Positions 43,028-52,740 of a DNA stretch of 64,000 nt are shown piece after piece. The notes beneath the pieces were generated by a model, which made no database searches, was not told the origin of the DNA, and saw only the letters and a program-made list of their open reading frames with translations. The stretch lies in contig NC_066579.1 of NCBI RefSeq assembly GCF_024323335.1, positions 239,791,652 to 239,855,651 of the forward strand. Reading direction: 5' to 3'. Numbering within the stretch: position 1 is the stretch's first letter; each line of letters opens with the position of its first letter. The stretch comes from Lathyrus oleraceus. Its lineage: Eukaryota; Streptophyta; Magnoliopsida; Fabales; Fabaceae. A program made the position numbers and the translations under genes.

Positions 43028-43566
43028 TTACAGCGAAAACAATTGAGACGAAGTTGTTAATAATAGATTACCTACAGAAATCGGTAAAAAAAATTTCCAT
43101 CCAAGATTTAATAATTGATCCATTCTTAGCCTAGGCAAAGACCATCTTGTTATGATAGAAACGAATAAGAAAAACTAGCTTTTAGCTAATGTAATAAAGA
43201 GATCACTTGTAGTTCCAAAAACTCCGTATGTTTTATTTATTTCAAAAAATTTAGAAACAAATATGTACGGAATAGAAATATTTGAACCACCCAAGTAAAG
43301 AACTGTTACAAATAATGAAGAAATTAAAAGGTTTAAATAGGAAGCAACGTAAAATAAACCAAATTGAATACCTGAATATTCTGTTTGATAACCAGCTACT
43401 AATTCTTCTTCTGCTTCTGGTAAATTAAAAGGTAATCTTTCACATTCTGCTAGCGAAGAAATTAGAAAAACGATGAAACCCATAGGTTGACGCCACAAAT
43501 TCGAACCCCAAAAACCATATTTTGATTGCGCATCAACTATATCAATTGTACTTAAACTGTTAGATA
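43028..43566 (-). pseudogene. ndhA: ndhA exon 2 pseudogene (plastid NDH subunit A)
   Basis: NdhA is a membrane subunit of the plastid NDH complex. Exon 2 is present in full at 539 bp, from about 43566 to the TAA at 43030-43028, with the conserved segments [32 protein letters not shown] and [12 protein letters not shown]. The reading frame stays open except for one TAG at 43175-43177, in the region that reads AKTFLFLF or similar in functional proteins. Exon 1 is not present. The spacing to ndhI matches the plastid operon. Confidence 0.92.
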
Positions 43567-43893
43567 ATCCTAGTCGGTGATAACATTATTGTTCCCATCT
43601 CTATTACAGAACCATACATGAGATTTTCACCTCATATGGCTCCTGGAAAGCCTTAAGTAAATCTAAGGACCGGGTCGATTATTTATCTCTTGATATATCC
43701 CTAAGATATAGAAGATGAAAATCTATCGAACGGTTATGAATTAGACCAATTCAATTCTGTCTGTTCTACAAATAACGAAATAAGAAAGAGAAATCTATTT
43801 TAATAAAAGATCCAATTAAGGCACTTCTGAATTGATCTCATCCCTCAAAAAAAGAAAATAAGGATAATGAAGGTTTCTATTCAATTTATTAGC
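43567..43893 (-). other. Partial ndhA group II intron with domain V hairpin
   Basis: Directly upstream of exon 2 on the minus strand lies intron sequence with a domain V-type hairpin at 43609-43642 (stem GAGCC...GGTTC, inner stem TGAGGTGAAAATCTCA). The usual plastid domain V has a CG pair on each arm (GCCGTA and TACGG); here both read CA/TG. The rest of the intron up to about 43893 shows no other landmarks I can name. Confidence 0.75.
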
Positions 43894-43936
43894 CTCCTTT
43901 CTGGTTAACGCGTAGCAAAATTCACTGTGCAAAATT

Positions 43937-44006
43937 TGTCACCAATGGGGTTCGAACCCAAGACCTCCTTGAAACTGTACATGCCTTACCACTAGGCTAG
44001 AGAGAT
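43937..44006 (-). repeat. tRNA-derived (SINE-like) segment inside the LTR
   Basis: On the minus strand there is an A-box-like word TAGCCTAGTGGTAAGG (43999-43984) and, about 24 bases on, a perfect B box GGTTCGAACCC (about 43959-43949). This is the internal RNA polymerase III promoter pattern of tRNA genes and tRNA-derived SINEs; it is too diverged in the anticodon arm to be a tRNA gene. Related versions lie in the truncated LTR (61050-61110, B box decayed) and in the 3' LTR (49870-49916, A box lost), so the segment belongs to the LTR family and did not arrive with the plastid insert. Confidence 0.6.
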
Positions 44007-45126
44007 TGTTGTTGAATGCTTATGCAATGAATAAATATTAATCTAAATCTTGATTAAGATAGATTAATGAATTAATTGAGTGGTATGTCTCCGTTTTGGA
44101 TACGGACAAATGCGTTAGAAAGATAACGTAAAGGGCTATTATTATTGTTCCATGTTATAAAATATTATGTGATTTATAAATGCCATGAATTTTATTATGA
44201 TGAAAATTAAATATCGTTATTATGTGGAAAGTGAAATAACATGATTAAAAACCTTACAAAGATGAGTGAGGAAACCTAGGAGAATAACTTGATTAATAAC
44301 TTAGAAAGATAATCTAGGTTATGGAACATGTGAGATACATGTATGAGAATACGGTATTCATTCGTACGACGCTTATGTGAGATCGTGGACGAATTGTTGC
44401 CATGATTGAGAATGAGGCACATTGTATGGAACATGCCATGTTATTATTTGTGTAATGTGGTGAATGAAGTCACCTGTGATTAATGAATTTTGTTATGGTT
44501 CATGGAACCAATGATTTGTGGAATCGAATTTTGTTATGGTTCGTGGAACCAATGATTATGGAACCGATCATGTATTCGGAATGTGTGTTTTTCTGTGATG
44601 GTACACATCTCTATTAATATGCTTAGATGAGTAAGCATTGAGATGTGGGACCAATGATTCGAGCCTCAATTGGGTTTGAGCCCCAACCATGGCGGACATG
44701 GGGGAAAGGTGGACACCTATGTGGGTTAGAGTCCCATACGGTGAAAGATACCCTAGGTGGGTTAGTGTCCCATACGTGTGACGGTCGCTTGAACTGGGGA
44801 TTAAGCCTCATAGAGGACCCGATATCCACCGCGAAAGTCGAATCATACGAGCATGCATGAACCGGGCCTGGCTTAGACGTAAGTCCGTCCGGGAATTGAT
44901 GCATCGTGATCTGAATAATGATCGTGGTTGAGTTATGAGAACTCAGGTGCATGTTACCATACAATTGCGAGATAGTTTCCCCATCGCTTAGGTCTTCGTT
45001 CCCTTGTTGACTTGAGTTGGATATGAGTTGAATATTGATTAGAAAACCATGTAGAGCCGAGTGGACCCATAGGATAGAAGAACTCACTGAGATTATTATC
45101 TCATCCCATTATTGTTGTTATTTTTC

Positions 45127-45128
45127 AG
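45127..45128 (+). promoter_or_regulatory. Candidate splice acceptor near the end of the LTR
   Basis: TTGTTGTTATTTTTCAG/GT is a good plant 3' splice site (T-rich tract then CAG). It lies about 270 bp before the LTR end. The truncated copy keeps it (AG at 62194-62195), while the 3' LTR reads TTTTTCAAG. Together with the donor at 42307 it would define an intron within the LTR transcript; whether it is used is unknown. Confidence 0.35.
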
Positions 45129-45403
45129 GTATCCTTACAGGTTGAATCTTGAGAAACCGTTATGGATGTTTCAAGGGTTGCTGTTCATTATGATCTTCCG
45201 CTGTGGAGTGGTGTGCAATGAAGATATTGCACATAGTTCTTAGATTTTATTGTTTAGGAATTATTGTATAACATGTTCCATTGATGTTTTTAGTTTGGAC
45301 ATGTATATATATTGATGCCATTAGGCACTTATGTTGTGACAGTACCAACATTTAACACTTGTATGATATTATTCTAGATATATATTATACGGGTTGTTAC
45401 ATT

Positions 45404-45420
45404 TGGTATCAGAGTAGGTC
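45404..45420 (+). promoter_or_regulatory. Primer-binding site, tRNA-iMet type
   Basis: TGGTATCAGAGTAGG starts two bases after the LTR's final A. TGGTATCAGAGC is the standard complement of the plant initiator tRNA-Met 3' end; here the twelfth base is T instead of C. The related copy at 62474 has the canonical form. Confidence 0.93.
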
Positions 45421-45990
45421 GATTCTCGACCTAGCCTTGAAACATCATAAGTAAATCTATTCCTGCCTCATATGTGTGTTTAGCCAACATGATTCTTAAT
45501 ATCACTGTATATAGTATTGGGCCTAATCAACCTAATGCTATGTGCATGGTAGGTAGGATCATGGTTGAGCGACCACGAGGACTCCGAAGTGTGGGTTGAA
45601 CTTGTGCTTTGAGAGTAGGCTCAAGCCAAGAGTTAGAAAGTAAGGAGAACTAGATGGCCCAGTTGAAGTTTCAGAGGCGTTGTGATTTGGGTATTATGGA
45701 ATTGAAGAGTAGTGTATCGTTCAAGCGGTTCTGCAGTGTTAACGGAGTTGAGAAATTGGGGAATTCTATCGGATGAGTTTGTCAGAATTTAGAGGGATGA
45801 GTGAATTTGCTAGTGGAATAAGATACACTCACTAATATGGAATAGTATGGTGAGTAATTCCGTATGGTAAAGGAGAAAGGATGGTTATGTTACGCATAAG
45901 TCATAAGGTGTGGAAGTGAGATAGTGTATTAGTGTTTCAGTTTCTAAGGCCACTAAAATATTTTGGAAGAACGAGAAAAACTTCATGGAG

Positions 45991-46013
45991 TATATATATA
46001 TATATATATATAT
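45991..46013. repeat. (TA)n microsatellite
   Basis: Uninterrupted TA dinucleotides, 11 repeats, inside the retrotransposon interior. Confidence 0.95.
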
Positions 46014-48873
46014 GGAATTGTATCTTGCAAGTGGTTAAAGGCTTAAGGGATAAGGACGTTCAGTTTTGTTGGGAGCCTAAGGTAGTGGTGAAGTCTAAGG
46101 AGAGACTCGAGGACATGGTTGCCTATTCCAAGTGAAACATGTATGAACCAATGGAGGATAGAAGATAAACCAAGTATGTTCAGTTTTAGAAGGGAAATTG
46201 GATTTGAGATAGCTCGTCAGCGGTTCAGTGTTAGTAAGAGACCATTATGGAATGATGAGTTACCTAAAGATCAATTATAAGAGTTTGTGTTGGAGACAGA
46301 TAACGCACATTATATAGTAATGGAAGCTTCAATGGGTTTTGGTTGTATGAGAACTGGTTGAGGACAAGAGCAATTAAGTTGGATTTAAGGACTTCTAGTA
46401 GAATGGTTTTGTACTTGGAACTAGGAGAATTACCATGGGAAGACAAGTGAACTCCGAGTGTGGAAGTAGTGTGGATGTTGCAATACAACTTTTGTAATGG
46501 GGTACATTTTAGATAAAGGCACAATGGGACCATTAAGATTCATTAAGATGAAGTTATGGGCGTGTAGTTGATGATTGTTCACATCGAGGATTTCTAGAGT
46601 ATGTAGTGGAATAAAGGAAGTTAAACCTTGGTATCAAGAGAAGTATGTGATAGCAGCATTATGGTCAAAGTAAGTGTAATGGATTCCTTGTCTTGAGATG
46701 GATGTGAAGTAACACACATTTTATTGAGTAGTGAGTCTTGTATTCTAAGAAGTTGAGTTGATGATAGACAATGAATGATAAGCTAAGCTGGAGCATATGG
46801 ACTAAGTGTAGAATGTGGAATATTTTATGTTGCAAGAGTTTATTGGGAGGCAATGAGGATTATTCGTGGGAAGTTATAGAGACAAGTAACCCCGGTATGA
46901 TGAAGGGGTGTAGTAGGTATTGGTTTAGAAGAAAATTCCAATCATAAGAGTGTGGCAATGATAAGGTTCATCTTAAGTGCATTTTATTTGGATTGAAAGA
47001 GTAATATTGGCTTATTGGAAGTCTGGTTGTTATTTATCTTCTTGAGAAGTATTTGGTTGATTGGTTAATCGCGGAGTATAAACATTCACACCGTGTTGGA
47101 GCTAAGGATGTCTTAAATGTCATAAGTGTACCGTTGTGGATGTACAAATTGAGGATGGAGTTACAAGTTACCATAAGTCAGATTGGTAGTTTTGAAATTG
47201 GGATTTCTGAAGGTGTAGTGCGTAGTCGGTCATCTGTAGAGATATTATGGAAGTTAGACGTGTGGGAAAACCAACCGGGTAGACCATGCTCAATTTAAGT
47301 AAGTCTGGGAAGTACCACTATTGAATAACTATACGGAACAGACTTGGAAGAGACCTACTAAGTGGTGATTTGGAAGAGATTAGTTAGATATATGGTATAT
47401 ATTGGTAAGGTGTGAATTGGTTGGTCATGGTATGAAATTGATTAATTCATTCGGATTCATAGCCTTAGATGTAGACTCCCTGAGAATGGTGATGGATGTG
47501 TACGATGATACTTTGCCGTATTGGAGGGATTCATGAGTTATACTTCCCAGGAGGAACGAGAATCAGTTATTCCTAAAGTTAAACATGTAACTCGGATGGT
47601 ATGTTAGTAAGAGCATGAGCTAAGATCATGGAAGACGGGACAAGACGATTGAGATCAATGATTTTGGATACGAAGTGAGATGTCATCTCTAGATATGAGT
47701 GAAGTATTTTGTATGACTCTATGCGGTGTATGGACACTCATAGTTACGTTCTAGATTACTTAAGTTCCTTAGAAGTGGTGTTTTGTTGATGATTTAAAGT
47801 TCCTTGATGGTGTTACGTTGTCTTGGTCGAGATCATGTGTCGGGAGAAATATTGACTGAATCAAAACCCTATGAGAGGATTTGATATGGAATATAGTAAC
47901 CAGAACCAGATGTTGTCAAACTAATTTGGTTTAGCTGCATCAAACACATGATAAATTGGGATGTTATATGTTTTATGGTTGTATCAATGTAACTCCTGGA
48001 TACCTATCTTCTGAAGAGTGTTGGTTTTATTCTACACTTTTGTGAGTCATCAAGGAAGTTATTCTACTAATGGAAGTCGGTAAGGTTCTAGTACCATTTT
48101 GGACAGTAGGCACTCTGAGGGTAAGTGTGTTTCTTTGAAGATTGTTAGCTAAACAGTAGTGCCTAGGAACCCCAAGTGTTCCACTATTGGAATCAGAGTA
48201 TCACAATGGAGGGTGATGGATGAAAGAGCTCAATCAAGTCTATGGGGATCAGGGAGATAGTTACTTGTAATAATGGAGGTAAGGATGAGAGTAAGACAAT
48301 CTCATGCTAATGGTTCTATCTTATTGGAGTAGTACGAGAGAAGGGAAGTAGTAGGAGTAAGGGCTTGTAGCATACCGTAACAGATCAAGTGAAGTTTATG
48401 AGATTATCAATAAATGGATTACAAAGTTGTTGCATTTGTTGAAGGAATAACAAGAGCAGAGTAGTCAATGTTGTTTGTGGTCAGGGAATCAATAAATTTT
48501 TCTTATGAAGAATTAATGAGTATTGATTAACCAAGTCAAGATAAGATGTTGTAATTATGTTTTGTGTAACTTAGTGCAAGGAAGGGAAGTCGTGGTTTCC
48601 GGGAAGAAAGTGACCCACTGATGTTGAGCGGTATATAAGAGGAATTAAGTGGAAGCAAGTTTAAATGTTAATCTAATATCAGAATGAGATTGTGATGGAA
48701 ATCAAGAAGTTTCGAGAGTTCATGAAAGAAGGAAAATTGTCAGCAAGGACAAGTTAGAAGAATGAGTATGTCAGAGGTTTGGAATCGAAGAGAGGTCAAG
48801 TGTTGGTTTAAGACATTGATACAAGGATCGTTTGTTTGTTGAGTGAAGGAAATTCGGGGGAGAATTTCAATTT

Positions 48874-48890
48874 AAGGGGGGGGGGGAGAA
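48874..48890 (+). promoter_or_regulatory. Polypurine tract
   Basis: AAGGGGGGGGGGGAGAA, with a run of 11 Gs, ends immediately before the TGTAATATCCC start of the 3' LTR. It serves as primer for plus-strand DNA synthesis in LTR retrotransposons. Confidence 0.95.
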
Positions 48891-51214
48891 TGTAATATCC
48901 CATATTCCCTTAAATGCTCAATTAGTTGTCAGTTGAGATCAATTGAATTCCTGTGTACTATATCTTTTGTTAGTTGTAACAATTAGAGCTCCTATGTGCT
49001 CTAAATACTGTCAATTAGGACCAATAGAGTAACCAGTGAAATCTAAAGAGATTAATTATTAATAAAAGAGACAGACCAATATTAATAATTACAAGAGAGG
49101 ACATTTTTGATAACAATAATAATTGGTCAATTGGTGCTGGAAGATAAAATACCAATTGAGATATTTTATGATACTACTTAATATTATATATCACTTATAT
49201 ATATTATATAGTATATGTGTAGTGGAAAAGAAAAGAGAAAGGAAAAGAGATAAGAAGAAGTAGGTAAGAGAGAATGAGAGATATCAGAAAGGGAAAAGAA
49301 GAGAAAGAGAAGGAAAGAAGAAAGAGGAAGAGGAAGAAGAGAAGAAGAAGAAAAGAGAAAGAAGATGGAAAGCTCATGAAGAGCATGTTCATCAACACCA
49401 TCATCTCATCTTCATCATCACCAACTTCATCTTCTTCTTCTACTAGGTGAGTTCTTAGATAGTTTTAGCATTTGGGGGAAAATAGTCTATATTTGTGGGG
49501 TTAGGGTTTGTGTAAATTGTGATGAACTTGTTGTCTTCATACTCCCTATCCATGCTATGTGTTGATATCATGTTGGTTGTTGTTGAAAAATCATGTTATG
49601 TGAAAATGGTAGGTAAAAATGGTAGATGGAAAGGAAAATAAAAGAGGAGTTATTTAAGGAAAGAAGTTACTGAGAATTAATGGAAATTGGGACCAATATA
49701 GTAACCAGTGAAATCTAAAGAGATTAATTATTAATAAAAGAGACAGACCAATATTAATAATTACAAGAGAGGACATTTTTGGTAACATTAATAATTGGTC
49801 AATTGGTGCTGGAAGATAAAATACCAATTGAGATATTTTATGATACTACTTAAAACTGTACATGCCCACCAGTGGGGTTCAAACCCAGGACCTCCTTGAA
49901 ACTTTACATGCCTTACGGACAAATGCGTTAGAAAGATAACGTAAAGGGCTATTATTATTGTTCCATGTTATAAAATATTATGTGATTTATAAATGCCATG
50001 AATTTTATTATGATGAAAATTAAATATTGTTATTATGTGGAAGGTGAAATAATATGATTAAAAACCTTACAAAGATGAGTGAGGAAACCTAGGAGAATAA
50101 CTTGATTAATAACTTAGAAAGATAATCTAGGTTATGGAACATGTGAGATACATGTATGAGAATATGGTATTCATTCGTACGACGCTTATGTGAGGTCGTG
50201 GACGAATTGTTGCCATGATTGAGAATGAGGCGCATTGTATGGAACATGCCATGTTATTATTTGTGTAATATGGTGAATGAAGTCACCTGTGATTAATGAA
50301 TTTTGTTATGGTTCATGGAACCAATGATTTGTGGAACCGAATTTTGTTATGGTTCGTGGAACCAATGATTATGGAACCGATCATGTATTCAGAATGTGTG
50401 TTTTTCTGTGATGGTATACATCTCTATTGGTATGCTTAGATGAGTAAGCATTGGGATATGGGACCAATGATTCGAGCCTCAATTGGGTTTGAGCCCCAAC
50501 CATGGCGGACATGGGGGAAAGGTGGACACCTATGTGGGTTAGAGTCCCATACGGTGAAAGATACCCTAGGTGGGTTAGAGTCCCATACGGGTGACAGTCG
50601 CTTGAACTGGGGATTAAGCCTCATAGAGGACCCGATATCCACCCCGAAAGTCGAATCATACGAGCATGCAGGAACAGGGTCTGGCTTAGACGTAAGTCCG
50701 TCCGGGAATTGATGCGTCGTGATCTGAATAATGATCGTGGTTGAGTTATGAGAACTCAGGTGCATGTTGCCATACAATTGCGAGATAGTTTCCCCATCGC
50801 TCAGGTCTTCGTTCCCTTGTTGACTTGAGTTGGATATGAGTTGAATATTGATTAGAAAACCATGTAGAGCCGAGTGGACCCATAGGATAGGAGAACTCAC
50901 TGAGATTATTATCTCATCCCATTATTGTTGTTATTTTTCAAGTATCCTTACAGGTTGAATCTTGAGAAACCGTTATGGATGTTTCAAGGGTTGCTGTTCA
51001 TTATGATCTTCCGCTGTGGAGTGGTGTGCAATGAAGATAGTGCATATAGTTCTTAGATTTTATTGTTTAGGCATTATTGTATAACATGTTCCATTGATGT
51101 TTTTAGTTTGGACATGTATATATGTTGATGCCATTAGGCACTTATGTTGTGACAGTACCAAAATTTAACACTTGTATGATATTATTCTCGATATATATTA
51201 TACGGGTTGTTACA
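48891..51214 (+). repeat. 3' LTR, rearranged internally
   Basis: 2324 bp, TGTAATATCCC...TTACA. It matches the 5' LTR up to TTATTTAAGGAAA (about 49662) and again from GGACAAATGCGTTAG (49917). Between these points it carries a copied LTR segment and a fragment of the tRNA-like unit instead of the plastid DNA. About 120 bp kept in the 5' LTR (between GCCTTAC and GGACAAATG) are deleted. Confidence 0.92.
49690..49853 (+). repeat. Duplicated LTR segment within the 3' LTR
   Basis: This 164-bp stretch, from GACCAATATAGTAACC to ATACTACTTA, repeats 49019-49180 of the same LTR almost exactly. It keeps TAACATTAATAATTGG as in the 5' LTR, where the present source reads TAACAATAATAATTGG. The copy therefore predates that change or was templated by another LTR. 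It sits where the 5' LTR has its plastid insert. Confidence 0.9.
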
Positions 51215-51219
51215 TAAAT
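51215..51219. repeat. Target-site duplication, right copy (TAAAT)
   Basis: Matches 41743-41747. The satellite then continues in register with TAGAGTGTGTGAGC, as in uninterrupted B monomers. Confidence 0.92.
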
Positions 51220-52740
51220 AGAGTGTGTGAGCAAATTTAAATTTTGTACTACCTTAAGTCTCGACCATTTGACTAAGACTAAGTGTAGTACCACTCCAAC
51301 TTAGTTTATAATTATATTTTGTATACTCTAACCACATAATATTATGTGTTTGATAATTTCTCTAAATGTATAATATTATATATATGCTAATTATTTTATT
51401 TGTATTTTGATTATAGAAATTTATTTCAACTATAATAATCTACCGATAACACAAAAATGAAACTAATGTTTTGCCACACATCAAATAGTTAGTAATATAA
51501 ATTAGAGAATTTCTTATATAAAAATGTCTAATACATAAGTCTCAAGTGTTTGGTTAAAATTAAGCACAGTATCATTAGAAATAATTTTTAATTTATATGA
51601 AATTAAATATATATAATCTAGCCTTGTGTGATATTCTCATTGCTGCTCAATGCTCTAATCATATAATATCATATGCTTGACGATTTTTCTTTGTATGGTA
51701 GATGTCTACAAAGTATTATTTTATATTGAATACGAATAATAAGATGTTGTTGAATTATAATCTCACATAAAGAAATTAAGATGAATAATGGATATAAATA
51801 TAGTGTGTGAGATAATTATATATTTTCATATCTTAAGCCATGATCAGTTGGCCAAGACTAAGTGTTGTACTACTGAAAAGTAATTTAATATTAATTTATA
51901 TATACTTTAACCTCATGATATCATGTGTTTGGTAATATCTTGTGTTTGGTAATTGCACTAAACACAATATATTACGTGTATGATAATTGCTCTACATCTA
52001 TTAAGAATTATACAATTGAATAATCTACCGATGACACCAAAATAAAAAGAAGCTAAATAGTAGTCTCACACTGAGGAATTAAGAATATAAATTTGGGATA
52101 TACATATATAAATTATGTTATATATGCAATAAAAATAATAATACCTTATATCTCAAACTCGTTGTTAAGTATATGTGTTCTACCATCTAAAGTCGATTAA
52201 AATTTAACTGTCTTTATATACCATTTTAAATAGTTTATAACTTATCTAAATTTATATATTTATTATACAGCCTCATAAAATATTCTCATTACTCATAACA
52301 AATTTATATCTACTATTAAATAATTTATTGATAAAAAGAAACTAATGTTTAGGCACACATCAAAGATATCCTAATATAAATTAGAGAAATTTCATATATA
52401 AATTTGGCATTAAAAAATAAGTAAAAATTTGTACTAAATTAAGTCTCAGGCGTTTGGTTAAGATGAAGTGCACTATTATTATAAATAATTTTAAACTTAT
52501 ATGATATTAGCTATAGCCACGTATGATATTCTCATTGCTCAATGATCCAATCACATAACATCATATGCTTGGCAATTTTTCTTTGTGTGGTAGTTGTTGA
52601 CGAAGTATTATTGTATAGTTGAATACCAGTAATAAGATGTTGCATTATAATCCCACGTCAAAAAATTAAGAAAAAAAATGATTTAATAATGGATATAAAT
52701 AGGGTGTGTGAGATAAATTATATTTTGTACTAACTTATAT

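Larger units (their letters stand above)
42526..43893 (-). other. Plastid DNA insert (NUPT): ndhI, ndhA exon 2 and part of the ndhA intron
   Basis: On the minus strand the order is ndhA intron, ndhA exon 2, 88-bp spacer, ndhI, exactly as in the plastid ndhH operon. The left edge is set by the loss of NdhI homology after LNYN at 42526. The right edge, near 43893, is estimated from the end of intron-like sequence. The insert is absent from the 3' LTR and from the related LTR at 60161, so it entered this LTR. The sequence differs little from a plastid original but carries stop codons, so it is a nuclear relic. Confidence 0.9.
41748..45401 (+). repeat. 5' LTR, enlarged by plastid DNA
   Basis: 3654 bp against 2324 for the 3' LTR. 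Its first 780 bp and last 1.3 kb match the 3' LTR closely. Between them lies a plastid segment (42526 to about 43893), then a tRNA-like segment that belongs to the LTR family. A pair of tandem 38-bp copies (GAATTTTGTTATGGTTC words, 44485-44560) and repeated GTGGGTTAGNGTCCCATACG words (44719-44780) lie in the right half. Confidence 0.92.
45402..48890 (+). other. Non-coding interior of the retrotransposon
   Basis: About 3.49 kb between PBS and 3' LTR. I looked for gag zinc knuckle, DTG protease, YVDD/YIDD reverse-transcriptase and HHCC/DDE integrase signatures and saw none. The longest ORFs (81 and 89 codons) resemble nothing. Base composition is less AT-rich than the satellites. A (TA)n run lies at 45991-46013. 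Apart from PBS and polypurine tract I recognise nothing in it. Confidence 0.85.
41748..51214 (+). mobile_element. Non-autonomous LTR retrotransposon (LARD-like)
   Basis: Complete 9467-bp element: 5' LTR 41748-45401, PBS from 45404, interior to 48890, polypurine tract, 3' LTR 48891-51214, TAAAT duplication on both sides. LTRs begin TGTAATATCCC and end GTTGTTACA (TG...CA). The interior shows no gag, protease, reverse transcriptase, RNase H or integrase motif in any frame, and no ORF above about 110 codons. Long LTRs with a non-coding interior fit a large retrotransposon derivative mobilised in trans. The TGTAAT start and GGGGGGAGAA polypurine tract recall Tekay/Del chromoviruses of Ty3/gypsy, which I offer only as inference. 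A related copy lies at 60161-62500. Confidence 0.9.
41140..52740. repeat. Family-2 unit 14, split by the retrotransposon
   Basis: The unit starts at 41140, is cut at 41747 in monomer B and resumes at 51215. Its two parts are 608 and 1526 bp, which restore a normal length (2129 bp after removing one copy of the 5-bp duplication). Monomer C restarts near 51261, D near 51542, E near 51840, F near 52156 and G near 52443. This shows insertion into an existing array unit. Confidence 0.9.

Noticed and set aside
42526..43566. Functional ndhI and ndhA genes
   Set aside because: In-frame stops, missing exon 1 of ndhA and missing NdhI C-terminus, inside a nuclear retrotransposon; not a plastid contig.
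43937..44006. True tRNA gene
   Set aside because: Box motifs are present, but I could not build an acceptor stem or anticodon arm; a SINE-like relic fits better.
46264..47298. Short ORFs in the retrotransposon interior (46264-46533, 46665-46853, 47053-47298)
   Set aside because: No gag-pol motif, no conserved domain and no matching neighbour frames; not enough to call degraded genes.
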